A stretch of 64,000 nt of DNA from Bacillus sp. sid0103 (lineage in GTDB: Bacteria; Bacillota; Bacilli; Bacillales_B; DSM-18226): NCBI RefSeq assembly GCF_019219025.1, contig NZ_JAHUWN010000010.1:124001-188000 (forward strand), written 5' to 3'. A program made the translations under genes and the position numbers. Shown here piece by piece: positions 26,863 to 36,022 of this stretch; positions within the stretch are counted from its first letter, which is position 1; each line of letters opens with the position of its first letter. The notes below the pieces were generated by a model. It had not been told where the DNA came from, made no database searches, and was given only the letters and a program-made list of their open reading frames with translations.

Positions 26863-28341
26863 ATGTCTAACGAATCACTACAACTTCTTTCGATTGGAAT
26901 CTATATAGCCGCTATGCTCTTTATCGGTTGGTATTCCTATCGAAAGACTAGCAATCTTACAGATTACATGCTTGGGGGAAGGTCTTTAGGACCAGCAGTA
27001 ACCGCTTTAAGTGCAGGGGCAGCGGATATGAGCGGCTGGCTTTTAATGGGATTGCCAGGCGGAATTTATGTTACCGGTTTGGCAGATGCTTGGATCGCCA
27101 TCGGATTAACGATTGGTGCCTATCTTAACTGGTTATTGGTGGCACCTCGCTTGCGTTCTTACACTCAAGTGGCCAATGATTCAATCACGATTCCAAGCTA
27201 TCTTGAGAATCGTTTTAAAGACAACACAAAACTACTCCGTATTGTTTCAGGTATTGTTATTCTTATTTTCTTTACTTTCTATGTTTCTTCAGGGATGGTT
27301 TCTGGGGCAGTCTTTTTTGAAAGTTCATTTGGCACTAGTTATCATACCGGACTTCTTATTGTTGGAGGCGTTACCGTTGCCTACACCTTATTTGGTGGAT
27401 TCTTGGCGGTAAGCTATACAGACTTTATTCAAGGCTTAATGATGTTGATTGCCCTTGCTCTTGTTCCAGCAATTGGCATCTTCCACACAGGAGGTCCTGC
27501 TGAAACAATCGAAACGATTCGGGCGATTGACCCCACAAAACTTGATTTATTAAAAGGAACAACCTTTTTAGGCATTATTTCAGCAATGGCCTGGGGCCTA
27601 GGCTATTTTGGACAGCCGCATATCATTGTCCGCTTTATGGCAATTAAGACGATTAAAGAAACGAAAAGTGCCCGCCGGATTGGTATGGGCTGGATGATTA
27701 TCTCGCTTCTTGGAACAATCGCTACCGGTTTTATTGGTATTGCCTTTTTCCATAATAATCCTGATCATGTCTTAAAGAACCCGGAAGCGGTATTTATTGA
27801 ATTAAGTCAGATTTTATTCCACCCACTATTCGCTGGGTTTGCGTTGGCGGCCATTCTTGCTGCGATTATGAGTACGATTTCTTCTCAATTAATCGTAACA
27901 TCCAGTGCGCTTGTTGAAGATTTATACAAAATGGTGATGAACAAAAATGCTAAGGATAAGCAGCTTGTCTTCTTAGGAAGAATGGCGGTACTTCTCGTTT
28001 CTGTAATTGCCGCAGCTCTTGCCTTTAAGCAAAATAGCACTATTTTAGACCTTGTCGCTTATGCATGGGCAGGCTTCGGCGCTTCTTTCGGCCCCGTGAT
28101 CCTGCTAAGTTTATTCTGGAAAAAGATTACGAATTGGGGCGCCCTCTTCGGGATGATCGTTGGGGCTGTTACCGTTATCGTTTGGAAAAATGTTGGGCTT
28201 GGTGACACACTTTATGAAATTGTTCCTGGCTTTGTTTTCAACCTTCTTGTCGCTGTCATTGTCAGCATGTTAACCTACCGAAAAAATGACGAGATTGAAA
28301 AGGAATTTACTGAAAGTGTTCGTTTATTAAAAAACGAATAA
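26863..28341 (+). CDS. opuE: Sodium/proline symporter (OpuE/PutP)
   Basis: A 492-residue, 13-span sodium:solute symporter. Family signatures include LGGRSLGPAVTALSAGAADMSGWLLMG (sodium site), YTLFGGFLAVSYTDFIQG and AAIMSTISSQLIVTSSALVEDLY, all as in PutP/OpuE. It imports proline for osmoprotection or as nutrient. In B. subtilis opuE stands next to gatCAB and yerH as here, so I favour OpuE; the P5C dehydrogenase at 46542 could use the imported proline if a proline dehydrogenase exists elsewhere. GGAGG lies seven bases before ATG. Confidence 0.93.
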   Translation: MSNESLQLLSIGIYIAAMLFIGWYSYRKTSNLTDYMLGGRSLGPAVTALSAGAADMSGWLLMGLPGGIYVTGLADAWIAIGLTIGAYLNWLLVAPRLRSYTQVANDSITIPSYLENRFKDNTKLLRIVSGIVILIFFTFYVSSGMVSGAVFFESSFGTSYHTGLLIVGGVTVAYTLFGGFLAVSYTDFIQGLMMLIALALVPAIGIFHTGGPAETIETIRAIDPTKLDLLKGTTFLGIISAMAWGLGYFGQPHIIVRFMAIKTIKETKSARRIGMGWMIISLLGTIATGFIGIAFFHNNPDHVLKNPEAVFIELSQILFHPLFAGFALAAILAAIMSTISSQLIVTSSALVEDLYKMVMNKNAKDKQLVFLGRMAVLLVSVIAAALAFKQNSTILDLVAYAWAGFGASFGPVILLSLFWKKITNWGALFGMIVGAVTVIVWKNVGLGDTLYEIVPGFVFNLLVAVIVSMLTYRKNDEIEKEFTESVRLLKNE

Positions 28342-28349
28342 TAGGATTG

Positions 28350-28380
28350 ACGCTCGGATTCAATTGAATCCGAGCGTTTT
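28350..28380. terminator. Bidirectional terminator, symporter / DUF1697
   Basis: CGCTCGGATTCAA and TTGAATCCGAGCG form a perfect 13-bp self-complementary stem followed by a T-run on plus and A-run before it for the minus strand. Confidence 0.88.
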
Positions 28381-28381
28381 A

Positions 28382-28921
28382 TTATTTTAAAGCCTCAACC
28401 ATCGTCGATAGTTTGATGACGGTTTTCCAGTTCCGTACTGTCGCTGGAACAGCTAGTTTGGGCAGCTGGGCAGCTAGTTTGGAATCAAGGATACTTTGCC
28501 GCAATAAAAGATAAACGTCTTGTTCTTTAATAAAGCACTCGTCCGGTTCGCTTTCGTAGCTGCGCAAATAATCTATTTTTGCTTGGGAGGGTTCTTCAGC
28601 TAAAAAGGCTACTTGGATACTCTCGCCTTCCTGAAGCGCATCGAATGAGTAGGGGCAATCACGGATAATCTGCTCGTATTCCCCAGCTGTCCTTAAAATA
28701 ACAGGGACAGGAAAACCAAACGTCTTACTGATTTCAGCCTCTAGTCGTTTGCTAAGTTGTGGTGCCTCGTCCTTGGATTCAAACAAAACATTGCCACTTT
28801 GAATATATGTTTTTACTTTTTCCAAGCCCATTGTTTCTAACAGATCTTTTAAATCTGCCATTTTGATCCGGTTATTCTTACCGACATTGATTCCTCGTAA
28901 CAGTGCAATATAAATGGTCAT
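28382..28921 (-). CDS. DUF1697 family protein
   Basis: The 179-residue sequence begins with the DUF1697 hallmark IALLRGINVGKNNRIKMADLK and contains YIQSGNVLFES and KTYIQSG-type blocks and the ending VRNWKTVIKLSTMVEAL. These small cytoplasmic proteins are widespread in bacteria; no reaction is known. Monocistronic, with a terminator shared with the symporter. Confidence 0.9.
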   Translation of the reverse strand: MTIYIALLRGINVGKNNRIKMADLKDLLETMGLEKVKTYIQSGNVLFESKDEAPQLSKRLEAEISKTFGFPVPVILRTAGEYEQIIRDCPYSFDALQEGESIQVAFLAEEPSQAKIDYLRSYESEPDECFIKEQDVYLLLRQSILDSKLAAQLPKLAVPATVRNWKTVIKLSTMVEALK

Positions 28922-29078
28922 TTATAAACCTCTCTTTTTTTGATAAACGCCTCACTAAAATTTTACCATTTATTAGTTGATTTAAACTATGAAAATCCAC
29001 TATCCGCAAGTTTGGGAGGATATTACGAATTGTTCGGAGAAAATTAGATAGATAATAATTTTTTGGAGGGATTTAATT

Positions 29079-29429
29079 ATGGTACCACAAAGAGTTAGCT
29101 TGCTTACGATCGGTGCATACGATCTACCGGTTCTTAGGAAATTTTATCAAACATTGGGTTGGGAGGAGACTGAAATAAGCACGGATCAATACGCTGTCTT
29201 TAAAACGGCGGGTGTCCTGCTATCGTTATACCCGATTGCCGAGTTAGCAAATGATGCTGGTATTGAATTTAGACATTCTCCTGAGAGCTTTCATGGAGTA
29301 ACCTTTTCCATTAACGTAGATCAACAAGAGCAAGTTGATACAACAATAGAAATCATTCGTAGCGCAGGGGCAAAGATACTGCCTCGACTATTTCCCCCCC
29401 AATATAAGACTAACCAAACGTTTGATTAA
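29079..29429 (+). CDS. VOC (glyoxalase/bleomycin-resistance) family protein, C-terminally truncated
   Basis: Residues 1-105 are a typical VOC domain (VSLLTIGAYDLPVLRKFYQTLGW; FHGVTFSINV). Family members normally continue with about 20-30 residues containing the last metal ligand (a GYxxYFxDPDGxxWE type block). Here the coding signal stops after SAGAKIL, a run of seven C residues follows, and the frame ends inside the first palindrome of the repeat array at 29411. The gene has a strong ribosome site (GGAGGG). I infer the 3' end was replaced or frameshifted by the array, so activity is doubtful. Confidence 0.7.
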   Translation: MVPQRVSLLTIGAYDLPVLRKFYQTLGWEETEISTDQYAVFKTAGVLLSLYPIAELANDAGIEFRHSPESFHGVTFSINVDQQEQVDTTIEIIRSAGAKILPRLFPPQYKTNQTFD

Positions 29430-29937
29430 AACTGGTTTCAGCCCTTTTAAATAAAGGGTTTTACTCTGTAATCATATAAAAAGTTTGTCGGTAATTGGAG
29501 CTACTAAGCCTCCTAGGTACCTTTTTTCCATTAATTTTTACATCCTTCGACCAGCTGCAAACTAATTAAACGTTTAATTATAAACGCAGAATACCCTTCT
29601 ATAGCAGACTTTTACTCCAAAACACTGTGAAAAGATTGTTGAAACAACTCATCTCAAAAAAACTAACCAAACGTTTGATTAGTTTGCCACGAGGTCATAC
29701 ACAGAAAGGGATCCAGCTTATTATGGAAGAAATTTTTGTCGTCCCCGACGATAATTTTTCTCTAAAAAACGAAGAAACAAGTCGATATTAGGCATTTCTT
29801 AGGGAAACACTCAAGCTTCGACATGTTTCCTGATAATTCGTTACTAACCAAACGTTTGATTAGAAACAGGATAAACCCTTTTCACCAAAGGATTTTTTCC
29901 CGGGAAATGTAGAAAAGATTGTCGGAATTCGCATAAC
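29411..29937. repeat. Array of four diverged units headed by an 18-bp palindrome
   Basis: TAACCAAACGTTTGATTA occurs at 29411-29428, 29664-29681 and 29845-29862; a perfect-palindrome variant TAATTAAACGTTTAATTA is at 29563-29580. After each palindrome comes a similar stretch: a short hairpin of CCCTT...AAGGG type, a T-rich tract and, in most units, AAAAGATTGTCGGAA or a variant. Start-to-start distances are 152, 101 and 181 bp. No protein is encoded in these 500 bp. The palindromes resemble TetR-family operators; origin unknown. Confidence 0.65.
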
Positions 29938-29970
29938 AAAAAAGCTGGCAGAATCGATTCTGCCAGCTTC
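29938..29970 (-). terminator. Terminator of gatCAB
   Basis: AAGCTGGCAGAATC and GATTCTGCCAGCTT form a perfect 14-bp stem followed on the minus strand by a T-run, five bases after the gatB stop. Confidence 0.88.
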
Positions 29971-29974
29971 AGTC

Positions 29975-31402
29975 TTAACGCTTTTGTAGTTCTTGCTGCA
30001 ATAACTTATTAACCACTTGTGGATTGGCTTGACCCTTAGTCGCTTTCATTAATTGCCCTACCAAGAAGCCAACAGCTTTATTTTTTCCATTCTTAAAGTC
30101 TTCAACTGATTGTGGATTCGCATCCAAAACCTCTGAAATAACTTTAAGAAGTGTTCCCTCATCGGAAATCTGGACTAGCCCTTTGTCCTTCACAATTTGC
30201 TCGGCATCGCCGCCGTTTTCGATTAACTCTTTAAAAACGGTTTTAGCAATTTTCGAAGAAATCGTTCCGTTTTCGATCAACTTAATCATGCTTGCTAGAC
30301 CTTCTGGAGTTAAGGCAACTTGATGAAGTTCCTTTTGCTCAGCATTTAAGTAGGCGGAAACATCCCCCATGATCCAGTTCGAAGCAAGTTTTGCGTCCGC
30401 ACCGCCATTAACTGTCGCTTCAAAGAAATCAGCCATTTCTTTCGTAACGGTTAGCACCTTTGCATCGTAAACAGGTAGTCCCAGTTCTTCAATATAACGC
30501 TTTTGGCGTTGATCAGGCAGTTCAGGAATTTCTGTACGAATACGTGCTTTCCAGTCCTCATCAATGTACAAATCCATTAAATCCGGCTCAGGGAAGTAGC
30601 GATAATCATCCGAACCTTCTTTGACCCTCATCAACAGCGTTGCACCAGTGGCTTCATCAAAGCGGCGTGTTTCCTGATCAATGGTTCCACCAGCTGCTAC
30701 GACTTCACGTTGACGCTTCTCTTCGAATTCAAGTCCTTTGCGGACAAAATTGAATGAGTTGAGGTTTTTCAATTCCGTCTTCGTTCCGAATTCCTTTTGT
30801 CCAACAGGACGGATCGAAATATTTGCATCACAACGGAGTGAGCCCTCTTCCATTTTACAATCCGACACGCCAGTGTATTGGATAATCGATTTTAATTTTT
30901 CAAGATACGCGTACGCCTCATCAGGTGTGCGAATATCTGGTTCTGAAACAATCTCAACAAGCGGCGTACCCTGACGGTTGTAATCACATAATGAGTACCC
31001 TTTGCCATGGTTCAGCTTACCCGCATCTTCTTCCAAATGGATGCGAGTAATCCCAATGCGCTTCGTATAGCCATTTACCTCAATATCAATCCAGCCATGT
31101 TCCCCGATTGGCTTATCAAATTGAGAAATCTGATAGGCTTTGGGATTGTCCGGATAAAAGTAGTTCTTCCGGTCAAACTTGGTATGAGTAGCAACCTCAC
31201 AATTAATTGCCATCGCTGCCTTAATCCCGAATTCGACCGCCTTTTTATTAAGGACAGGTAATACTCCAGGATAGCCTAGGTCAATGACACTTGTATTCGT
31301 ATTCGGCTCAGCACCAAAATGATTAGGGCTCGCCGAGAAGATTTTTGAATCTGTTTTTAACTCTACATGGACCTCAAGTCCGATTACTGTTTCAAATTCC
31401 AT
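29975..31402 (-). CDS. gatB: Asp-tRNA(Asn)/Glu-tRNA(Gln) amidotransferase subunit B
   Basis: GatB binds misacylated Glu-tRNA(Gln) and activates the glutamyl group within the GatCAB complex. The sequence has the catalytic domain opening [12 protein letters not shown], the metal/kinase region HLEEDAGKL and [17 protein letters not shown], and the C-terminal YqeY-like tail that contacts tRNA. The start is the ATG at 31402, eight bases after AGGGGG; a GTG three codons earlier overlaps that site. It is the last gene of the gatCAB operon. Confidence 0.97.
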   Translation of the reverse strand: MEFETVIGLEVHVELKTDSKIFSASPNHFGAEPNTNTSVIDLGYPGVLPVLNKKAVEFGIKAAMAINCEVATHTKFDRKNYFYPDNPKAYQISQFDKPIGEHGWIDIEVNGYTKRIGITRIHLEEDAGKLNHGKGYSLCDYNRQGTPLVEIVSEPDIRTPDEAYAYLEKLKSIIQYTGVSDCKMEEGSLRCDANISIRPVGQKEFGTKTELKNLNSFNFVRKGLEFEEKRQREVVAAGGTIDQETRRFDEATGATLLMRVKEGSDDYRYFPEPDLMDLYIDEDWKARIRTEIPELPDQRQKRYIEELGLPVYDAKVLTVTKEMADFFEATVNGGADAKLASNWIMGDVSAYLNAEQKELHQVALTPEGLASMIKLIENGTISSKIAKTVFKELIENGGDAEQIVKDKGLVQISDEGTLLKVISEVLDANPQSVEDFKNGKNKAVGFLVGQLMKATKGQANPQVVNKLLQQELQKR

Positions 31403-31414
31403 TGTCTTCACCCC

Positions 31415-32872
31415 CTATAATCCAGGCTTTTGTTTATGATAGTCAGTTGCCTGTTCAAATGAATGTGCTACACGATAGATAGTAGATTCATCAAAATACT
31501 TGCCGATGATTTGTAAGCCTAATGGCAATCCGCCTTCAAAGCCGCACGGAACGGAAATTCCAGGTAAACCAGCAAGATTAAGCGGAATGGTTAAAATATC
31601 ATTAGCATACATCGTTAATGGATCCTCAATATTTTCACCAATTTTAAAAGCTGGTGTTGGCGTTGTTGGTCCGACAATCACATCATAGTTCGCAAAGATA
31701 TTTTCAAAGTCTTGCTTGATTAAGGTACGAACCTGCTGTGCTTTTTTGTAATAGGCATCATAATAACCTGAACTTAATGCAAACGTACCAAGCATAATGC
31801 GGCGCTTTACTTCATCACCGAAGCCTTCTGCACGCGTTTTTTTATATAAATCGATTAACGTTTCAGGATCCTTTGTCCGGTAGCCATAACGGACTCCGTC
31901 GAAACGGGCAAGGTTGGCTGATGCCTCTGAGGAAGACAGCAAATAGTACGCGGCCAGCGCATACTTCGAGTGCGGCAAGGACACCTCTTCCCATACGGCA
32001 CCAAGACCCTCAAGTACCTTTAAGGCATTTAATACAGACTGTCTTACAGATTCGCTGACACCTTCACCAAGATATTCTTTTGGTACAGCGATTTTGAGGC
32101 CCTTCACATCACCTGTTAAGGCACTTGCAAAGTTTGGTACATCTACATTGGCTGAGGTTGAATCCATTGGATCAAGTCCGGATATCGCTTGGAGCAGATA
32201 GGCATTGTCCTCAACTGTTCTCGTAATTGGCCCAATTTGGTCAAGTGATGAAGCAAAAGCGACGAGACCAAAGCGGGAAACACGGCCATAGGTTGGCTTC
32301 ATTCCAACGACTCCACAAAAAGAGGCCGGCTGACGGATTGAACCGCCTGTATCAGAACCAAGGGAAAATAGGACTTCTCCTGCTGCTACAGATGCTGCTG
32401 AACCGCCTGAAGATCCACCTGGAACCCTCTCAAGATTCCATGGATTGCGTGTTGTTTGAAAGTGGGAATTTTCATTCGAAGATCCCATCGCAAACTCATC
32501 CATATTTAACTTCCCAATCGTTACCGTTTCTGCCTGCTGCAGTTTCTGAACAACGGTGGCATCATAAATGGGATCAAAGTTTTCAAGGATTTTACTCGCA
32601 CAGGTTGTCCGAAGTCCTTTTGTCACTAAGTTATCTTTTAATCCAATTGGCATCCCAAATAGCAAACCTTTTGCCGCATCTGTATGGATCTTGTCGTCTA
32701 ATGCTTTCGCAGATTGGCGGGCGCGTTCTTCATCTAACGTTAAAAAAGCCTGGACTTTGTCCTCGACTTGTCCAATTCTCTTATAGGATTCATCAACAAG
32801 ATCGGATACCGTTACTTCCTTTTTCGTAAAAAGCTCATGTAAGTCTGAAACTTTATAATCAAATAAACTCAC
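31415..32872 (-). CDS. gatA: Asp-tRNA(Asn)/Glu-tRNA(Gln) amidotransferase subunit A
   Basis: GatA hydrolyses glutamine and passes ammonia to GatB. The amidase signature with the Ser-cisSer-Lys triad is present: Lys in [10 protein letters not shown], and [14 protein letters not shown] with both serines. Length about 485 residues is normal. I take the GTG at 32872 ([11 protein letters not shown]) as start because GGAGG is nine bases away; the TTG three codons earlier is too close to it. gatC ends five bases upstream and gatB starts 12 bases downstream. Confidence 0.97.
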   Translation of the reverse strand: MSLFDYKVSDLHELFTKKEVTVSDLVDESYKRIGQVEDKVQAFLTLDEERARQSAKALDDKIHTDAAKGLLFGMPIGLKDNLVTKGLRTTCASKILENFDPIYDATVVQKLQQAETVTIGKLNMDEFAMGSSNENSHFQTTRNPWNLERVPGGSSGGSAASVAAGEVLFSLGSDTGGSIRQPASFCGVVGMKPTYGRVSRFGLVAFASSLDQIGPITRTVEDNAYLLQAISGLDPMDSTSANVDVPNFASALTGDVKGLKIAVPKEYLGEGVSESVRQSVLNALKVLEGLGAVWEEVSLPHSKYALAAYYLLSSSEASANLARFDGVRYGYRTKDPETLIDLYKKTRAEGFGDEVKRRIMLGTFALSSGYYDAYYKKAQQVRTLIKQDFENIFANYDVIVGPTTPTPAFKIGENIEDPLTMYANDILTIPLNLAGLPGISVPCGFEGGLPLGLQIIGKYFDESTIYRVAHSFEQATDYHKQKPGL

Positions 32873-32877
32873 CCTTA

Positions 32878-33177
32878 TCAATCCTCCTTCCCCATAATCG
32901 ATGGTACTTTAATCTGTCCATCCTGATATTCAGGCGCATTTTTAAGTACCTCTTCACGCGATAATCCAGGTTTGGATCTATCTTCACGTAAAACATTTTT
33001 CATATCTAACACATGGTATGTAGGCTCCACATTTTCCGTATCCAATTCATTTAACTGCTCAGCAAAGGTAATAATTGCATCCAGCTGCTTGGTAAACGTT
33101 TCTGTTTCTTCCTCGGTAATGGCCAATCGTGCCAGATTGGCCACATGCTTAACCTGTTCATTTGAAATTCGTGACAT
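32878..33177 (-). CDS. gatC: Asp-tRNA(Asn)/Glu-tRNA(Gln) amidotransferase subunit C
   Basis: The 99-residue GatC stabilises the GatA-GatB complex. Typical features are the opening [34 protein letters not shown] and the C-terminal VPSIMGKED. It is the first gene of gatCAB, preceded by GGGGGTT and a candidate sigma-A promoter. Confidence 0.96.
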   Translation of the reverse strand: MSRISNEQVKHVANLARLAITEEETETFTKQLDAIITFAEQLNELDTENVEPTYHVLDMKNVLREDRSKPGLSREEVLKNAPEYQDGQIKVPSIMGKED

Positions 33178-33221
33178 ATTATAACCCCCAATCCATTTGT
33201 CTTGTCATATCAATAATTAAG

Positions 33222-33251
33222 ATGATACCAAACTTTTTTGCTTTACCGCAA
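33222..33251 (-). promoter_or_regulatory. Candidate sigma-A promoter of gatCAB
   Basis: On the minus strand TTGCGG and TATCAT are separated by 18 bp; the -10 lies about 45 bp before the gatC start. Confidence 0.45.
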
Positions 33252-33412
33252 TGATTCATCATCAGTATTGGCAAGCAAATCGATTTTTGTTCACACTTTT
33301 TAAAAATTTCATTCTATTTTTCTCTTAATAATGCAACTATTTTTCTACTTAGCTTGTCACAGACATTCTTGGCAACTTCCCTTATAATGGTCATGGATGG
33401 GAGGATTTCAGA

Positions 33413-34069
33413 ATGAAAAAACGTCGACGGAAGAAATTTAAAACCTTTTTCGTATTGTTCATCCTTTTTTGCGCCTTAGCCATGTTCCAAAATTATTTTC
33501 AACAACAAGATTCCCCTCTTCTTGTAAAAAATGATCCATTTGCTGATGTAAAAAAATATCATCCCTTAATATATGATGAGTTAGCAAAATATCATCTCGA
33601 AAGCCAGACAACAGTAGTAATCGCCTTAATGCAGCAGGAAAGCCGCGGCAAGGGCGGGGATCCGATGCAGGCTTCGGAATCGGCTGGCTTGGCTAGGAAT
33701 ACCATAACAGATCCGAAAAAAAGCATCCAGGTTGGGGTTAAACATTTCCAGCGTGTACTCAATTATGGCAATAAGAAAAAGGTAGATTTCCAGACCATTA
33801 TCCAGTCTTACAACATGGGCATTGGCTACATTGACTATATTGCAAAACACGGAGGCAAGCATAGTGAGGAGCTCGCAAAGCAATTTTCTCTCCAGCAGGT
33901 AAAAGAAAAGCCGGCCATTTATACCTGCGGCGGCAATAAACAAAATTTCCGCTATCCGTACTGCTATGGTGATTTTACTTATAGCACAAAGGTAACGAAA
34001 AATATAGAATTGTTAGCAGACAGCGTTCCGGTAACTGGCGGCAAAAAAACCACTAGTGAATCGTTTTGA
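33413..34069 (+). CDS. Membrane-anchored lysozyme-like (CwlT N-terminal type) protein
   Basis: The 218-residue protein has a basic N-terminus and one membrane anchor (about 12-27), then a Lysozyme_like domain (about 45-200). The catalytic glutamate region IALMQQESRGKGGDPMQASES and the downstream QSYNMGIGYIDYI match the muramidase domain of CwlT and similar YjbJ-like proteins. It should cleave peptidoglycan glycan strands outside the membrane. It stands alone between gatC and a convergent VanZ gene. Confidence 0.85.
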   Translation: MKKRRRKKFKTFFVLFILFCALAMFQNYFQQQDSPLLVKNDPFADVKKYHPLIYDELAKYHLESQTTVVIALMQQESRGKGGDPMQASESAGLARNTITDPKKSIQVGVKHFQRVLNYGNKKKVDFQTIIQSYNMGIGYIDYIAKHGGKHSEELAKQFSLQQVKEKPAIYTCGGNKQNFRYPYCYGDFTYSTKVTKNIELLADSVPVTGGKKTTSESF

Positions 34070-34087
34070 TTCATGTGTGGTTTTTTT
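34043..34087. terminator. Bidirectional terminator between lysozyme-like gene and vanZ-like gene
   Basis: AAACCAC...TGAATC pairs with GATTCA...GTGGTTT, leaving T-runs on both strands. Confidence 0.75.
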
Positions 34088-34589
34088 ATTTACTGTAATG
34101 AACATTTCTTTTTACATGCTTCTTTTTTAAATGGGTAAATAGAATAATCAGTTTAATAGGCAGGTAACCAAGTATTCCACCAGCCGTATTTAAAATCAAA
34201 TCGTCCACATCAAAGCTGCCGAATTCAAATATCAGTTGCAGCAGTTCAAACGTCAAGCTTAAGCAAAAAGTGGCTAGGGTGACGGCACTAAGTTTTTGAA
34301 ACTTCTTCGCCAGCAATGGTAAGATGAATCCGAACGGCATAAAACCGATAACATTCCCTGCTAAGTTCTCAATCCGAATACTTAAGTTGATATCTGCTAA
34401 GAACAGATAAAAATTAATCGTTTTAAATGGGACAAAATTATTTGACCGCCAGTGGTATTCATCATAAGTAAAGTTAAAATGATTGATAATCTCAGATAAC
34501 GGGATGTATTTAAACAAAATGAATTTTGAAAGAATCGCTAAATATAAACAAAGAATTAGGAATAGGGTCATTTTAAAAATAATTTTCAT
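34086..34589 (-). CDS. VanZ family membrane protein
   Basis: The 167-residue protein has about four membrane segments and VanZ features: NFVPFKTINFYL, NLAGNVIGFMPFGFILPLL and FDVDDLILNTAGGILGYL. VanZ of enterococci lowers teicoplanin susceptibility by an unclear mechanism; chromosomal homologues in Bacillus have no defined role. Monocistronic. Confidence 0.88.
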   Translation of the reverse strand: MKIIFKMTLFLILCLYLAILSKFILFKYIPLSEIINHFNFTYDEYHWRSNNFVPFKTINFYLFLADINLSIRIENLAGNVIGFMPFGFILPLLAKKFQKLSAVTLATFCLSLTFELLQLIFEFGSFDVDDLILNTAGGILGYLPIKLIILFTHLKKKHVKRNVHYSK

Positions 34590-34679
34590 TCATCACTGCT
34601 CCATTTTTTACATATCAGAATAACCATACCATATTTTCAAAAAGTCGTGGGCGCAAAACTGGAATTGGAGGAATTTAGA

Positions 34680-35132
34680 ATGTCTGAGCATGTTTTTCAC
34701 TTAAAAGCAAACTGGCCGGGATTACGGAATGATGTCGGCGAAATCAAGGCAGGGAATTTAATAACGAAGATCTCTATCCCGCCAGAAATGGATGGACCGG
34801 GTGTCGGCACCAATCCAGATGAAATGCTGCTAGGGGCTGCCGCGACTTGCTATATTATCACCCTTGCTGCGATGATGGAACGAACCAGGTTGGTGAAGGA
34901 AAGCTTAACGATGGAGTCTGAAGGCATTGTTGATGTAACCAATGGGGTTTTTACTTATAAAAAGATTATTCATCGTCCAAAGCTTGTCCTGAAACCAGGT
35001 GCTTCGAAAAAAGATGTTGATATGGCGGTTAGACTCACTAAAAAAGCAGAGACATCCTGCATGATCAGTCGCGCGATTCAGGGAAATGTTGAGTTAGAAC
35101 TGCAAGCTACGGTGGCAGTAGCCGCAGGCTGA
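34680..35132 (+). CDS. OsmC/Ohr-family protein
   Basis: OsmC-family proteins are cytoplasmic thiol peroxidases acting on organic peroxides. The two expected cysteines are present, in GAAATCYIITLAAMMER and AETSCMISRAIQGN. Length 150 residues from the ATG at 34680, which follows GGAGGA; the in-frame start at 34647 lacks a site. It resembles the SACOL/YhfA-like subgroup rather than classical Ohr. Alone, followed by a repeat region. Confidence 0.87.
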   Translation: MSEHVFHLKANWPGLRNDVGEIKAGNLITKISIPPEMDGPGVGTNPDEMLLGAAATCYIITLAAMMERTRLVKESLTMESEGIVDVTNGVFTYKKIIHRPKLVLKPGASKKDVDMAVRLTKKAETSCMISRAIQGNVELELQATVAVAAG

Positions 35133-35148
35133 GGGTTAGAGCGTCATT

Positions 35149-35252
35149 AGGACAGTTAGCGCTCGGGATGGACAACTTTTGTCCTCATGAACAACTCATG
35201 AGGACAGTTGGTGTTCTGGATCGATGACTTTTGTCCTTATGAACACCAGCTT
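35149..35252. repeat. Two tandem 52-bp units with a hairpin
   Basis: The block AGGACAGTT...ACTTTTGTCCTCATGAAC occurs at 35149 and again at 35201 with changes. The junction GTCCTCATGA ACAAC TCATGAGGAC (35181-35205) is a perfect 10-bp hairpin. It lies between convergent genes and may act as a terminator-like or REP-like element. Confidence 0.6.
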
Positions 35253-35266
35253 GATCCTCTTATGCT

Positions 35267-35704
35267 TTATCGGTTAAAGATTTTTGCAAAGAACCCCTTG
35301 CTCTTTTTGTCTTCCTGCTGGATTGGTTTTGATACCTTGTTGGTAATATAAATATCTTCCTTATCAATGGCGTGATCCATGGCTAACACTAAGCCAATTT
35401 CCGAGTCATGCTCTTTATTGGTCACAAGGGTATGTTCAATTTTATATTTCGTGGCCAGTTTTACATATTTCGATAGATTACCATAATCCATATTTCCATT
35501 TAAAAAAAGATGTGACTGCGGCTTTTCTTTCATATGCTGCTCCACTTGGGGATATACGTTCGTTTCTGCCACTTGGCTTTTCGTTAGAGCCACGACAATC
35601 CGCTCTCTTATCGTTCCTAAGAATTTCCGCCGCTCATCTGGCTTTGTCTCTAGCGGTCCATAGATCCCTTGCTGTAAGACCTCGTCAACGGTTGTCTTTT
35701 TCAA
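35267..35704 (-). CDS. yueI: YueI family protein (DUF1694)
   Basis: The sequence TVDEVLQQGIYG-PLETKPDERRKFLGTIRERIV is characteristic of B. subtilis YueI, an uncharacterised cytoplasmic protein. Total about 145 residues. The likely start is a TTG at 35704 (LKKTTVDE), about nine bases after GGAG; an ATG five codons upstream would place that site inside the coding region. YueI, YueJ (pncA) and YueK (pncB) homologues are all found in this window but not together, unlike B. subtilis. Confidence 0.85.
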   Translation of the reverse strand: MKKTTVDEVLQQGIYGPLETKPDERRKFLGTIRERIVVALTKSQVAETNVYPQVEQHMKEKPQSHLFLNGNMDYGNLSKYVKLATKYKIEHTLVTNKEHDSEIGLVLAMDHAIDKEDIYITNKVSKPIQQEDKKSKGFFAKIFNR

Positions 35705-35817
35705 ACAAATCAACTCCATATAAAGGCTATTATTAACTATGATGATACCCTAAAAAACGTTCCACACCAAAAAGGGTATCTCGATTGTTGAAAAAGTCAT
35801 TTCGAGAGTAAATCTAC

Positions 35818-35965
35818 CCTCTCGCCAGTAAACTCATCTCATCCGCCAGTTAACTACACCCATCCGCCAGTAACTACACCCATCCGCCAGTAACTACACC
35901 CCATCCGCCTGTAACTACACCCCATCCGCCTGTAACTACACCCCATCCGCCTGTAACCCACTAAA
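35818..35965. repeat. Minisatellite of about seven 20-21-bp units
   Basis: The unit TCCGCCAGTAACTACACCCA, with the variant TCCGCCTGTAACTACACCCC, repeats head to tail from about 35822 to 35963. The left-hand units are the most diverged (TCGCCAGTAAACTCATC). No spacers are present, so it is not a CRISPR array. It lies between yueI and the aceA terminator. Confidence 0.85.
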
Positions 35966-35971
35966 CCCCAT

Positions 35972-36005
35972 AAAAAAAATCCCTCCCTCCAGCTGGAGAG
36001 AAGGA
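35972..36005 (-). terminator. Terminator of aceBA
   Basis: On the minus strand a stem centred on CTCCAGCTGGAG, extended by TCC/GGA pairs, is followed by eight T residues. Confidence 0.7.
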
Positions 36006-36022
36006 TCTGCTGCCGGTCGACC

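Noticed and set aside
29411..29937. Possible CRISPR array or insertion sequence
   Set aside because: Palindromes are irregularly spaced (152, 101, 181 bp), the sequences between them are related to each other rather than unique, and no transposase is encoded.
32227..32829. 200-codon open frame on the plus strand
   Set aside because: It lies wholly antisense to gatA, has no ribosome site and encodes no recognisable domain; it is a shadow of gatA codon usage.
35818..35965. Possible CRISPR array
   Set aside because: Units of 20-21 bp are contiguous, without spacers, and no cas gene is in the window.
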